In this document: piece by piece, positions 1-6,429 of the stretch
Numbering within the stretch: position 1 is the first letter of the stretch
Layout: each line of letters opens with the position of its first letter
Assembly: GCA_045634005.1 (NCBI GenBank)
Contig: JAZQZL010000045.1
Location: 1 to 8,836 of the forward strand
DNA length: 8,836 nucleotides
Origin: Flemingiibacterium sp045634005
GTDB taxonomy: Bacteria > Bacillota > Clostridia > Oscillospirales > CAG-272
Direction: 5' to 3'
Program-made: the position numbers and the translations under genes
The notes under the pieces: generated by a model
What the model saw: the letters and a program-made list of their open reading frames with translations, nothing else
What the model was told of the DNA's origin: nothing
The model's database searches: none

Positions 1-788
1 TGAACAAAGGAATATTTTTCTGCAACATCCGTGCCACAGAAGAACCGTGGGATCACGACTACGACCGCGTATTTCCGCAGCTTAAGGCACACGGCATCGA
101 CGGATTTGAATTTCAGGACAACGAAATAACGAACGAGGGCATAGAAACGCTGTACGCCGCGATGCAGCGCCACGAAATGAAAACGTACGCAATTCACATC
201 CCTGTGCGCTTCTTTTCTCGCGACCCTGCCGTTACCGAGGATTCACTCGCAAAAATACGCGCGTGCTATCCACTTCTTAAAAAATTCGATTGCACTCGCC
301 TTATGATAGTTCCTACCTTCCCAAACGATATAGAATCCGACGACGACAGACCGCGCGCCGTAGCGGCTATGATAGATGCGCTTCGCATTTGTGTGCGCGA
401 GGCGGCAAACGAAGGGCATACCGTATATTTTGAAAACATAGGCAATCCGAGGCTACCGTACGTTTCTATAGAAGATGTGAAATACGTACTCGATCAGGTC
501 GATGATCTGTATTACGTTTTTGACACAGCAAACTTTATTGCCCCCGGCGATGACGTGCACAGCGCTTACGAGATATTTGGGCCGCGCATAAAAATGATGC
601 ACCTCAAAAACCGCGATGCCGACGATATATGCGCACCGTTCCCGGAGGGCATTATCGATCTCACAGGGCTTATGAAAAAGATGCGCACCGATTCTTTAAA
701 CGTTCCCACTGTCCTCGAATACAGCGAAAAGAAAACATACGAGCACATTTTCGCCGATTCCAAAACAGCTGACGAGCTGTTTTCGTAA
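1..788 (+). CDS. Sugar phosphate isomerase/epimerase-like TIM-barrel protein (start codon cut by window edge)
   Basis: This reads as a xylose-isomerase-like TIM barrel protein (COG1082 / AP endonuclease 2 family), a cytosolic family that isomerises or epimerises sugars, sugar phosphates or inositols with a divalent metal. The frame is open from the first bases. The window begins TG followed by AAC AAA GGA, so the initiator is almost certainly an NTG codon missing only its first base, giving about 262 residues, a usual family length. Likely metal ligands follow the family E-D-H-E pattern: Glu145 in VYFENIG, Asp175 in YVFDTANF, His201 in MMHLKN and Glu240 in VLEYSE. The gene converges on rny, and its last 223 bases are also open on the other strand as the rny extension. 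The substrate cannot be told from sequence, and upstream neighbours are outside the window. The family call is strong; the exact reaction is unknown. Confidence 0.85.
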   Translation, partial: NKGIFFCNIRATEEPWDHDYDRVFPQLKAHGIDGFEFQDNEITNEGIETLYAAMQRHEMKTYAIHIPVRFFSRDPAVTEDSLAKIRACYPLLKKFDCTRLMIVPTFPNDIESDDDRPRAVAAMIDALRICVREAANEGHTVYFENIGNPRLPYVSIEDVKYVLDQVDDLYYVFDTANFIAPGDDVHSAYEIFGPRIKMMHLKNRDADDICAPFPEGIIDLTGLMKKMRTDSLNVPTVLEYSEKKTYEHIFADSKTADELFS

Positions 789-2380
789 AAGAAAAGCCGA
801 CGCACGGAACGTGCGGGGGGAATTTTGTTTTTTTTCTTCGCGTAATCGATAGCGCGGCTCTCGCGTATCATATGTACCTTGATCTGACCGGGATACTGAA
901 GCTCAGCTTCGATCTTCTGCACAATGTCGCGTGCCATAAGCACCATCTGTTCGTCGTTGACTACCTCGGGCTTGACTGCGATTCTGATCTCGCGACCTGC
1001 CTGAATTGCGAACGACTTGTCCACGCCGGGGAAGCTGTAGGTGATTTCCTCAAGCTTCTGAAGGCGCTTGATGTAGTTCTCGAGATCCTCGCGTCTTGCA
1101 CCGGGGCGTGCTGCAGAGATTGCATCTGCCGCCTGAACGATGATCGCAGTGATGGTCTGCGGCTCAACGTCGTTGTGGTGTGCCTCAATTGCGTGGATAA
1201 CGTCCTTGTTTTCCTTGAACTTCTTACAGATATCAACACCGAGCTGTACGTGCGAGCCCTCGATCTCCTGGGTAAGAGCCTTACCGATATCGTGGAGAAG
1301 ACCCGCCCTCTTTGCAAGAGTGCTGTCAACGCCAAGCTCGTCGGCGATCATACCGGAGAGAAGGGAAACCTCGATCGAATGATCGAGCACGTTCTGACCG
1401 TAGCTGGTACGGAAGCGAAGTCTTCCGAGCAGCTTTACAAGGTCAAGGCTAAGTCCGTGGATACCCGTCTCGTAAGTAGCGCGCTCACCCGCCTGCTTGA
1501 TCATAGCGTCAACGTCGCGGCGAGCCTTTTCAACCATTTCCTCGATGCGTGCGGGGTGGATACGTCCATCCGCGATAAGCTTTTCGAGCGCAATTCGTGC
1601 AACCTCGCGGCGTACGGGATCGAAGCTCGAGAGGGTAATAGCCTCGGGAGTATCGTCGATGATAAGGTCAACGCCCGTCATCGCCTCAATCGTGTGGATA
1701 TTACGTCCCTCACGGCCGATGATGCGTCCCTTCATTTCGTCGCTCGGCAGAGCAACTACGGATACCGTATTCTCGGTAACGCTTTCGGAAGCGCAACGCT
1801 GAATTGCCAGAGAGAGTATCTCTCTTGCCTTCTGGTCTGCCTCCTCCTTGAACTGCGCCTCGTATTCAATAAGCTTCTGCGCGGTTTCGTGCTTAACCTC
1901 GTCGTCAATACGCGAAACGATCTGCGCCTTTGCTTCCTCTGCGGTAAGTCCTGCAACCTTTTCAAGAGTTTCAAACTGCTTTGCCTTGATCTGTTCGATC
2001 TCTTCCTTGGTTGCCTCTACCTCCTTAAGCTTCTTGTTAAGAGTTTCTTCCTTGGTTTCAAGCGTTTCGATCTTGTGATCGACCTGCTCCTCTTTCTTTG
2101 CCACGCGGCTCTCGAGCTTGGAAAGCTCCGAGCGGCGCTCCTTTATTTCGCGCTCTGCCTCGTTGCGCTGACGGAGTATATCCTCCTTAGCTTCGATAAG
2201 CGCTTCTTTTTTCTTGTTCTCGGCGGTACGTTCACCGTCCTCGATGATCTTGCGTGCCTGCTCTTCAGCGGAGCCGATTTCAGCCTCGCCGACCTTTTTT
2301 CTGTAAATTATACCGAAAACCACACCGAGCGGTAAGCATACCACTGCGGTGATAACAACACTGATTATAATTTCAGTCAC
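566..2380 (-). CDS. rny: Ribonuclease Y, with an unusual C-terminal extension overlapping the convergent gene
   Basis: RNase Y is a membrane-anchored endoribonuclease that starts mRNA decay in many Gram-positive bacteria. All family parts are visible: an N-terminal membrane helix (residues 3-26), a long charged coiled coil (about 35-190), a KH domain with the GxxG-type loop GREG (222-225), and an HD domain with His334, the HD pair 363-364, His401-His402 and Asp419. The start is GTG at 2380, chosen because a strong AAGGAGGTG site lies 8 nt upstream. The family normally ends at IRESRAIDYAK, here residue 515, close to the roughly 520 residues of Bacillus subtilis RNase Y. No stop follows; the frame continues 89 more residues through the intergenic hairpin and antisense to the isomerase, ending at 566. 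The tail is Ser/Arg/Phe-rich and resembles nothing I know. A true extension, a recent stop-codon loss and a sequence error near the A8 run are all possible. Confidence 0.93.
   Translation of the reverse strand: MTEIIISVVITAVVCLPLGVVFGIIYRKKVGEAEIGSAEEQARKIIEDGERTAENKKKEALIEAKEDILRQRNEAEREIKERRSELSKLESRVAKKEEQVDHKIETLETKEETLNKKLKEVEATKEEIEQIKAKQFETLEKVAGLTAEEAKAQIVSRIDDEVKHETAQKLIEYEAQFKEEADQKAREILSLAIQRCASESVTENTVSVVALPSDEMKGRIIGREGRNIHTIEAMTGVDLIIDDTPEAITLSSFDPVRREVARIALEKLIADGRIHPARIEEMVEKARRDVDAMIKQAGERATYETGIHGLSLDLVKLLGRLRFRTSYGQNVLDHSIEVSLLSGMIADELGVDSTLAKRAGLLHDIGKALTQEIEGSHVQLGVDICKKFKENKDVIHAIEAHHNDVEPQTITAIIVQAADAISAARPGARREDLENYIKRLQKLEEITYSFPGVDKSFAIQAGREIRIAVKPEVVNDEQMVLMARDIVQKIEAELQYPGQIKVHMIRESRAIDYAKKKNKIPPARSVRRLFFYENSSSAVLESAKMCSYVFFSLYSRTVGTFKESVRIFFISPVRSIMPSGNGAHISSASRFLRCIIFMRGPNIS
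794..835. terminator. Bidirectional terminator-like hairpin between convergent isomerase and rny genes
   Basis: A perfect inverted repeat CGCACG-GAA-CGTGCG (801-815) can gain two C-G pairs across a small bulge. On the plus strand it is followed by a G run, then TTTTG and eight T. On the minus strand it is followed by TCGGCTTTTCTTTT. It therefore looks able to end both transcripts, although the T tracts begin several bases after the stem, so strength is uncertain. Unusually, it lies inside the open reading frame of rny. Confidence 0.55.
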
Positions 2381-2388
2381 TGATAGAA

Positions 2389-2397
2389 CACCTCCTT
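2389..2397 (-). promoter_or_regulatory. Strong ribosome binding site of rny
   Basis: AAGGAGGTG on the minus strand is a nine-base match to the anti-Shine-Dalgarno end of 16S rRNA, spaced 8 nt from the GTG. It fixes the rny start as GTG at 2380. Confidence 0.85.
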
Positions 2398-2462
2398 GTT
2401 GCGTAAACTTTTGATTTTTGATTTTTAAATTAGTTTTAACAATGCAATTATTTTATAGCCAA

Positions 2463-2496
2463 GCCCGTGTCTTCCATCACAAAACACAAATAGGGC
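2463..2496 (-). other. Bulged hairpin in the rny 5' leader
   Basis: In the rny leader RNA, GUGUUUU pairs with AAGACAC (7 bp including one G-U) around the loop GUGAUGG. The stem is extended by GCCC/GGGC across a five-base UAUUU bulge on the 5' side. No T run follows, so it is not an intrinsic terminator. It lies roughly 20-55 nt after the predicted transcription start. Its role is unknown; a control or cleavage site is possible. Confidence 0.4.
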
Positions 2497-2524
2497 AGTA
2501 TATATTTTAATTACATACACATAT

Positions 2525-2553
2525 ATTTTATACAAAAAACAGCTGTCTGTCAA
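2525..2553 (-). promoter_or_regulatory. Sigma-A-type promoter of rny
   Basis: The minus strand carries TTGACA (2548-2553), a 17-bp spacer and TAAAAT (2525-2530). It lies just after the thiI terminator, so rny is transcribed separately from cca-thiI. The predicted leader is about 140 nt long. Confidence 0.8.
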
Positions 2554-2569
2554 GAGGATTTGCACAAAT

Positions 2570-2614
2570 TTAATTAAATATATTAAAATTCCGCCCCGTG
2601 ACAGGGCGGAATTT
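2570..2614 (-). terminator. Intrinsic terminator of the cca-thiI operon
   Basis: A perfect 11-bp stem, AAATTCCGCCC with GGGCGGAATTT (2586-2596 and 2604-2614), has a 7-nt loop. On the minus strand the stem runs into a T/A-rich tract (TTTTAATATATTTAATT). It stands 22 bases past the thiI stop and upstream of the rny promoter. Confidence 0.85.
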
Positions 2615-2636
2615 ACAGAATGGAAATATTTTGACC

Positions 2637-3815
2637 TTACTCGTCTATGCGGATAACTATCGTGTCAAGCGTTTCGTACGCTTCGTCGCAAAGAGCCTTG
2701 AAATCGAGCTTATTTTCTTCTTCGAGTACGCGCTCGAGTTCGGGGCGCGTCTTGGGGTGGCGCGGAGTAAATACCGTGCAGCAATCCTCATACGGAAGTA
2801 TCGACGTTTCGAACGTATCTATCTTGCGCGCGATCTGTATGATCTCCTCCTTGTCAAGGCCGATGCAAGGACGGTAAACGGGCATATTTACGGCATCATC
2901 CGTGACCTCAATGGCACGCATCGTCTGGCTTGCAACCTGCGCAAGGCTCTCGCCCGTAATGAGCGCGTGACAGTGGTTACGTTTTGCAACACGCTCGGCA
3001 AGCGTCATCATATAGCGGCGGAGCAAGAGCGTAAAATAGTCCTCATCGCAGGCTCGGCGAAGCTCCTCCTGAATGTGAGTGAGCGATATAACGTGCACCT
3101 TTATCTGCGTGGTGTATTCGCACAGAAGGCGTGCAAGCTCGAGCACCTTTTCCTTTGCGCGCTCGGAGGTATACGGGAAGCTCTCGAAGTGAAGCGCCTC
3201 AAGCGTTACACCGCGCTTTGCTATCATATAACCCGCAACGGGGCTGTCGATACCGCCCGAAAGCAGCAAAAGTCCCTTTCCGCTTGATCCGAGCGGCATA
3301 CCGCCCGCACCCTTAACGCCGCCCGCGTGTACGTAAGCACCGCGCTCGCGTATCTCAACGCGAACGGTAACGTCGGGGCTGTGTACGTCAACGCGAAGAC
3401 GCGGACAAGCCTCAAGCACCGCACCGCCGACCTCACGCATAAGCTCGGGAGATTTAAGCGGAAACGTTTTATCCGAGCGTCTTGCATCCGCCTTAAAGGT
3501 CTTCGCTCCAACGAGGAATTGCGGCAGATATTCCTTTGCCGCCGTCTTTATCGCTTCAAGATCCTTTTCAACCACAACAGCGCGATCAATAGATACGATA
3601 CCGAACACCTTTTTCGCGTATTCGAGTGCAAGCTCTATATCCGCAAACTCATCCTTCGGCTCTATGTATATCGTGCTCTGCGCGGAGCTTATATCAAACT
3701 CACCGGCACGCTTTACGCGCATGCGAAGCTCCTTTAAGAGCATATTTTCAAAATACGATTTGTTGGCGCCCTTAAGTATAAGCTCGCCGTATTTACAGAG
3801 AAGAACTTCCTTCAT
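2637..3815 (-). CDS. thiI: tRNA 4-thiouridine synthase ThiI (rhodanese-less form)
   Basis: ThiI activates U8 of tRNA with ATP and inserts sulfur to give 4-thiouridine; in some bacteria it also supplies sulfur for thiazole synthesis. The 392-residue product shows an N-terminal ferredoxin-like plus THUMP region (about 1-165) and a PP-loop ATP pyrophosphatase domain with SGGIDS at 186-191. Other family landmarks are GESLAQVASQT (288-298), YRPCIGLDKEEII (314-326) and PYEDCC (341-346). It ends where Gram-positive ThiI usually ends, without the C-terminal rhodanese domain of the Escherichia coli enzyme, so sulfur should come directly from a cysteine desulfurase; a NifS/IscS-type gene is at 7032. 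The ATG at 3815 follows cca after only 6 nt, and its Shine-Dalgarno sequence AAAGGA lies in the last codons of cca. The two genes are thus co-transcribed and probably translationally coupled. Confidence 0.96.
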   Translation of the reverse strand: MKEVLLCKYGELILKGANKSYFENMLLKELRMRVKRAGEFDISSAQSTIYIEPKDEFADIELALEYAKKVFGIVSIDRAVVVEKDLEAIKTAAKEYLPQFLVGAKTFKADARRSDKTFPLKSPELMREVGGAVLEACPRLRVDVHSPDVTVRVEIRERGAYVHAGGVKGAGGMPLGSSGKGLLLLSGGIDSPVAGYMIAKRGVTLEALHFESFPYTSERAKEKVLELARLLCEYTTQIKVHVISLTHIQEELRRACDEDYFTLLLRRYMMTLAERVAKRNHCHALITGESLAQVASQTMRAIEVTDDAVNMPVYRPCIGLDKEEIIQIARKIDTFETSILPYEDCCTVFTPRHPKTRPELERVLEEENKLDFKALCDEAYETLDTIVIRIDE

Positions 3816-3821
3816 TGTTGT

Positions 3822-5027
3822 CTATCCTTTCAAAATGCGGATCGCCGCGTTTTTAAGATCATTTTTATTGTTGTTTAACTTTCCCGAAATGACGTCCTCA
3901 AGCAGCGCATCGAGCGTTTTTCCGATCGACGTCGGCACAAAACCGAGCGAAAGCAGCTCCCGACCGTCTATTTCAAGCTTGGCAAGAGAGAAGCACTCAT
4001 CATTTTTGACGATTTCATCAACCAAGCCAAGCGTTACATCAACGCTCTCGCCCATAGCGCTTTTTAGCGTTATCACGTCACGCGCCGTATCAGAGCCGAC
4101 ACTTTTGCACAGCCGTTTTATATCGATTTTATCGCCGACCTGCACGTTTTTGTTTTCAAGTATCGCCTTAACCGCGCTGGCGGCCTTATTATCAAATCGC
4201 AGCCGCTTAAAAAGCTCGCCAACGGCATCGTCCGGAGCATCTGCGAGAAGCGCCGCAACATAAACAGGCAGGGAAGCATCAGAAATGAGCGAAATGCGCT
4301 CGCCTGCTGACAAAATCGCACTCTTGTCAAGCATCGGCAACACCTGCGCAAGTATATCCGAATGTGCGCTCATTACCCTTGAAGCATACCGCCCTACAAG
4401 GAGCTTTGAAAGCTCCGCGGTTATACGCTCCTTTGCTATATTTCCAAGCGTCGGCGCAAGCTCTCGTGCCGCGGTCGCGGTGTCTCTGTCAATATCAAAT
4501 CCAAGCTGTGCGGCAAAACGAATCGCTCGCATTATGCGAAGCGCATCCTCCGAAAACCGCTCCCGCGGATTTCCGACACAGCGTATCACCTTTACCTCAA
4601 GATCGCGTACGCCTCCGTACACGTCAACAAGTCCACACTCCGGCGAATACGCCATCGCGTTTACGGTAAAATCGCGTCTTGCCAGATCCGCAGTAAGATC
4701 GTCCGTAAACTCCACGCTGTCGGGATGTCGGCTGTCCGAATACTCACCGTCAATGCGAAAAGTAGTGACCTCGATAGGCTCGTCGCCACTCACGACGGTC
4801 ACCGTACCGTGCTCGATACCCGTCGGGATCGCGTGAAAGCCCTCTCTCTCGGAGAATATTTTCAAAACAGCTTCCGGCTTTGCGGATGTGGTAACGTCCC
4901 AGTCGTTCGGCTCGCGCCCGAGCAGTGCGTCGCGTACGCAGCCGCCGACGGCATACGCCTCACAGCCGTTCTTTGCAAGAGCATCAATAACCGCCGCGGC
5001 CGACTTCGGAACCGTTATATTTATCAT
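3822..5027 (-). CDS. cca: CCA-adding tRNA nucleotidyltransferase
   Basis: This enzyme adds or repairs the 3'-terminal CCA of tRNAs from CTP and ATP without a nucleic-acid template. The class II nucleotidyltransferase landmarks are clear, counted from the chosen start: GGCVRD at 28-33, the metal-binding DWD at 42-44, DGEYSDSRHP at 93-102, RRDFTVNAMA at 117-126 and EDALRIMRAIRF at 160-171, followed by a helical C-terminal part. At 401 residues the length fits Gram-positive CCA enzymes. I chose ATG 5027, which has GGAGG five bases upstream and gives the usual short N-terminus before YAVGG. ATG 5039 (AGGAGAGGAG four bases upstream) and ATG 5063 (no ribosome site) are in-frame alternatives. It is the first gene of an operon with thiI and is divergent from rnpB. 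Distinguishing a CCA enzyme from an A-adding or CC-adding relative needs alignment. Confidence 0.94.
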   Translation of the reverse strand: MINITVPKSAAAVIDALAKNGCEAYAVGGCVRDALLGREPNDWDVTTSAKPEAVLKIFSEREGFHAIPTGIEHGTVTVVSGDEPIEVTTFRIDGEYSDSRHPDSVEFTDDLTADLARRDFTVNAMAYSPECGLVDVYGGVRDLEVKVIRCVGNPRERFSEDALRIMRAIRFAAQLGFDIDRDTATAARELAPTLGNIAKERITAELSKLLVGRYASRVMSAHSDILAQVLPMLDKSAILSAGERISLISDASLPVYVAALLADAPDDAVGELFKRLRFDNKAASAVKAILENKNVQVGDKIDIKRLCKSVGSDTARDVITLKSAMGESVDVTLGLVDEIVKNDECFSLAKLEIDGRELLSLGFVPTSIGKTLDALLEDVISGKLNNNKNDLKNAAIRILKG

Positions 5028-5032
5028 AGCGA

Positions 5033-5037
5033 CCTCC
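5033..5037 (-). promoter_or_regulatory. Ribosome binding site that favours the 5027 start of cca
   Basis: GGAGG on the minus strand lies five bases from ATG 5027. It overlaps the alternative ATG at 5039, which has its own AGGAGAGGAG (5044-5053) only four bases upstream. The ATG at 5063 has no comparable site. Confidence 0.55.
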
Positions 5038-5093
5038 ATTGATCTCCTCTCCTGCGCATACACTTCGCGATAAAAACAAAAATATTACACTAC

Positions 5094-5122
5094 ATTATAG
5101 CACACAGAGCTGACAAGTTCAA
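5094..5122 (-). promoter_or_regulatory. Sigma-A-type promoter of cca-thiI
   Basis: The minus strand shows TTGAAC (5117-5122), a 17-bp spacer and TATAAT (5094-5099), preceded by TGC as an extended -10. Transcription would start about 60 bases before the chosen cca start. Confidence 0.8.
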
Positions 5123-5154
5123 TAAAATAACTGTAAACATTTTCACTTTTCCCA

Positions 5155-5189
5155 CACGCCCGTATACTTGACAAAAATATCAGGGCGTG
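5155..5189. promoter_or_regulatory. Inverted repeat around the -35 box of rnpB
   Basis: CACGCCC (5155-5161) and GGGCGTG (5183-5189) are perfect inverted copies 21 bases apart. The left arm lies just upstream of the rnpB -35 box and the right arm ends one base before the -10 box. Such placement would suit an operator, but seven-base arms can arise by chance. Confidence 0.35.
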
Positions 5190-5196
5190 GTATAAT
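5168..5196 (+). promoter_or_regulatory. Perfect consensus promoter of rnpB
   Basis: TTGACA (5168-5173), a 17-bp spacer and TATAAT (5191-5196) match the sigma-A consensus in all twelve positions, and TGG before the -10 adds an extended -10 element. The start of transcription falls at about 5203, where the RNase P RNA begins. This fits the steady high expression expected of this RNA. Confidence 0.93.
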
Positions 5197-5202
5197 ATTG
5201 GC

Positions 5203-5571
5203 GCGACCTTGCCAGACGATCGCGCGGTATGGTGCCGAAAGGTATTACCGTGAGGAAAGTCCGGGCTTCACAGGGCAGGATAACGGATAACGTCCGCCGA
5301 GGGTGACCTCCGGGAAAGTGCAACAGAAATAGACCGCCGTCTTTTGACGGTAAGGGTGGAAACGCGAGGTAAGAGCTCACGAGTTCCTATGGCAACATAG
5401 GTCCGCTGTAAACCCTATCCGAAGCAACACCGTTGAGATCCGCGCTTTGCGCGGCTGTTTGCCCGACAGATCTCATGGGTGGCATACGGCTTTCGCCGTA
5501 GAGCTTGTTGGTAACAATAAGCGAAGATAGATGACCGTCCTCGACAGAACCCGGCTTACAGGCAAAGTCGC
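5203..5571 (+). ncRNA. rnpB: RNase P RNA, bacterial class A
   Basis: This is the catalytic RNA of RNase P, which removes 5' leaders from precursor tRNAs. The conserved core is present: GAGGAAAGTCCGGGC (5252-5266), AGTGCAACAGAAATAGACCGCC-type J11/12 near 5318-5338, GGTAAGGGTGG, GATAGATGACCGTCC (from 5526) and ACAGAACCCGGCTTACAGGC (5544-5563). P1 pairs 5203-5213 with 5561-5571 with one C-A mismatch. P12 is short (5337-5341 with 5346-5350). P14 is a perfect CCTATG/CATAGG stem capped by a GCAA tetraloop (5386-5401). Class A is shown by P17 (5455-5458 with 5466-5469), whose loop GCCC (5461-5464) can form the P6 pseudoknot with GGGC at 5273-5276. A GGT at 5478-5480, likely L15, would pair with the tRNA 3' CCA. 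P18 is TACGGC/GCCGTA (5485-5500). The exact ends are inferred from the promoter and P1. Confidence 0.97.
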
Positions 5572-5584
5572 ATATATGCAAAAG

Positions 5585-5615
5585 AAACGCTCCGATCAGC
5601 ATCGGAGCGTTTTTT
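5585..5615 (+). terminator. Intrinsic terminator of rnpB
   Basis: A perfect 12-bp stem, AAACGCTCCGAT with ATCGGAGCGTTT, carries a CAGC loop and is followed by a T tract (5610-5615). On the minus strand the stem is followed by TTTCTTTTGC, so it may also end the convergent zinc-ribbon gene transcript. Confidence 0.95.
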
Positions 5616-5637
5616 GTCGTTCTTTCGGTCAACAGCA

Positions 5638-6273
5638 TCAGAACATAGATTCAATCAGCTGCTTCAGCAGCTCGGAAAGGTTCACCTCTCCGATGATATC
5701 GCGAATTATATCCGTTATACTCGCCTCCACCTGAGCTCCGACCAAGGAAAGCAGCTCGGGTGCAAGGTAATTTATAATCAATTTGAAGATTCCGGGAATC
5801 GCATACGAGAACAACGCAGAAAATATCGCAACAACGACCGCGATCACAGTTGTGATTGCGCCGAGAATAACGCCTGCTATAGCAAGGCCCTTTCCTCTTT
5901 GGGCGGATTTCTTTATCTGAACCAATGCGACTATGGAAAAAATCAATCCCGCAAGTGGAATAAGTACTGTAATTTTGGTTACGGCAAAGCAGCAAACGAG
6001 CGACAGAACAAAGCCGATAATTGCAAAGATGTTGAAGCTTTTCCTTTCCTTCTTAGGCTTTTTCTTTTCGGGCTCCGCCGTGATAGGCAGTTCTGCAACC
6101 GGCAGTTCCTCGCCCGGCAGTTCCGTAACCGGATCCTCTGCAGCGCAAGGAACGTTTTCCTCTGTCGGTGCGTCTACAGGTAACTGCTCCGCGGGTACGC
6201 CGATCTGCGTGCCGCAAACGGTGCAAAACTTTTCGCCGTGAACGGATTCTTTTCCACAATTAGTGCAGTACAT
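5638..6273 (-). CDS. Zinc-ribbon membrane protein, DUF4190-like
   Basis: The 211-residue protein starts with a zinc ribbon, CTNC (Cys3, Cys6) and CTVC (Cys17, Cys20). An acidic proline-rich linker (about 25-66) with a repeated (V/G)xELP unit and a basic stretch KKKPKKERK (70-78) follow. Then come two or three hydrophobic segments (about 81-97, 100-120, 128-157) and an amphipathic C-terminal region. This zinc ribbon plus DUF4190-like membrane layout is common in Clostridia and has no assigned function; the ribbon should face the cytoplasm. The ATG at 6273 has AAAGGAGATG about 9 nt upstream. It is a single-gene transcript with its own consensus promoter, convergent with rnpB and divergent from the lipoprotein operon. 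The architecture is clear; the role is not. Confidence 0.85.
   Translation of the reverse strand: MYCTNCGKESVHGEKFCTVCGTQIGVPAEQLPVDAPTEENVPCAAEDPVTELPGEELPVAELPITAEPEKKKPKKERKSFNIFAIIGFVLSLVCCFAVTKITVLIPLAGLIFSIVALVQIKKSAQRGKGLAIAGVILGAITTVIAVVVAIFSALFSYAIPGIFKLIINYLAPELLSLVGAQVEASITDIIRDIIGEVNLSELLKQLIESMF
6086..6130 (-). repeat. Three tandem 15-bp repeats in the zinc-ribbon gene linker
   Basis: Three consecutive 15-bp units each begin GGCAGTTC on the plus strand (6086, 6101 and 6116) and differ mainly in their last seven bases. On the coding strand each encodes a five-residue unit ending ELP. The unit is a whole number of codons, so copy-number change would lengthen or shorten the linker without a frameshift. 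Confidence 0.75.
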
Positions 6274-6326
6274 TTTTAAGTCATCTCCTTTGAACGGTCT
6301 TGTCTGATGAATGCCTCTATGTGTTC

Positions 6327-6355
6327 ATTATATCATTTTGGCGTCGAGTTGTCAA
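6327..6355 (-). promoter_or_regulatory. Consensus promoter of the zinc-ribbon membrane protein gene
   Basis: The minus strand shows TTGACA (6350-6355), a 17-bp spacer and TATAAT (6327-6332), with TGA giving an extended -10. Transcription would start about 47 bases before the ATG. Confidence 0.88.
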
Positions 6356-6389
6356 GGATATTGTCGAAGTACGACCCACACTGTTTGTG

Positions 6390-6414
6390 ACTGCTATATT
6401 ATTTTTCAAGCAGT
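6390..6414. repeat. Small inverted repeat between divergent promoters
   Basis: ACTGCT and AGCAGT are perfect inverted copies separated by 13 A/T-rich bases, lying between the -35 boxes of the zinc-ribbon gene and the lipoprotein operon. It could be an operator or chance. Apart from the two promoters I see nothing else in the 6274-6492 gap. Confidence 0.25.
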
Positions 6415-6429
6415 GTTTACAATTTCATC

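Noticed and set aside
828..839. A homopolymer indel as the explanation for the missing rny stop
   Set aside because: Removing or adding one A in the A8 run leads to frames without a nearby stop, so a simple length error in the run would not restore a normal end. A substitution error remains possible.
872..2335. A 487-codon open frame on the plus strand
   Set aside because: It lies wholly antisense to the conserved RNase Y gene, has a Leu/Cys/Ser-rich composition typical of a mirrored frame, no domain and no ribosome site. Its length reflects the codon use of rny.
2388..2636. A riboswitch in the rny leader or the thiI-rny gap
   Set aside because: The gap is A/T-rich and shows only the thiI terminator, a promoter and one bulged hairpin. 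No known riboswitch core is visible and no terminator follows the hairpin.
3664..4836. Ser/Arg-rich plus-strand open frames antisense to cca
   Set aside because: Mirror frames of a conserved gene with no start signals.
5180..5638. Minus-strand open frames of 66 and 83 codons across 5180-5638
   Set aside because: They run through the RNase P RNA gene and its promoter, whose structure explains this sequence fully.
5531..6183. Plus-strand open frames of 67 and 189 codons overlapping the rnpB 3' end and the zinc-ribbon gene
   Set aside because: They are antisense to the membrane protein gene, which has a clear zinc ribbon, ribosome site and promoter; the plus-strand translations look like nothing known.
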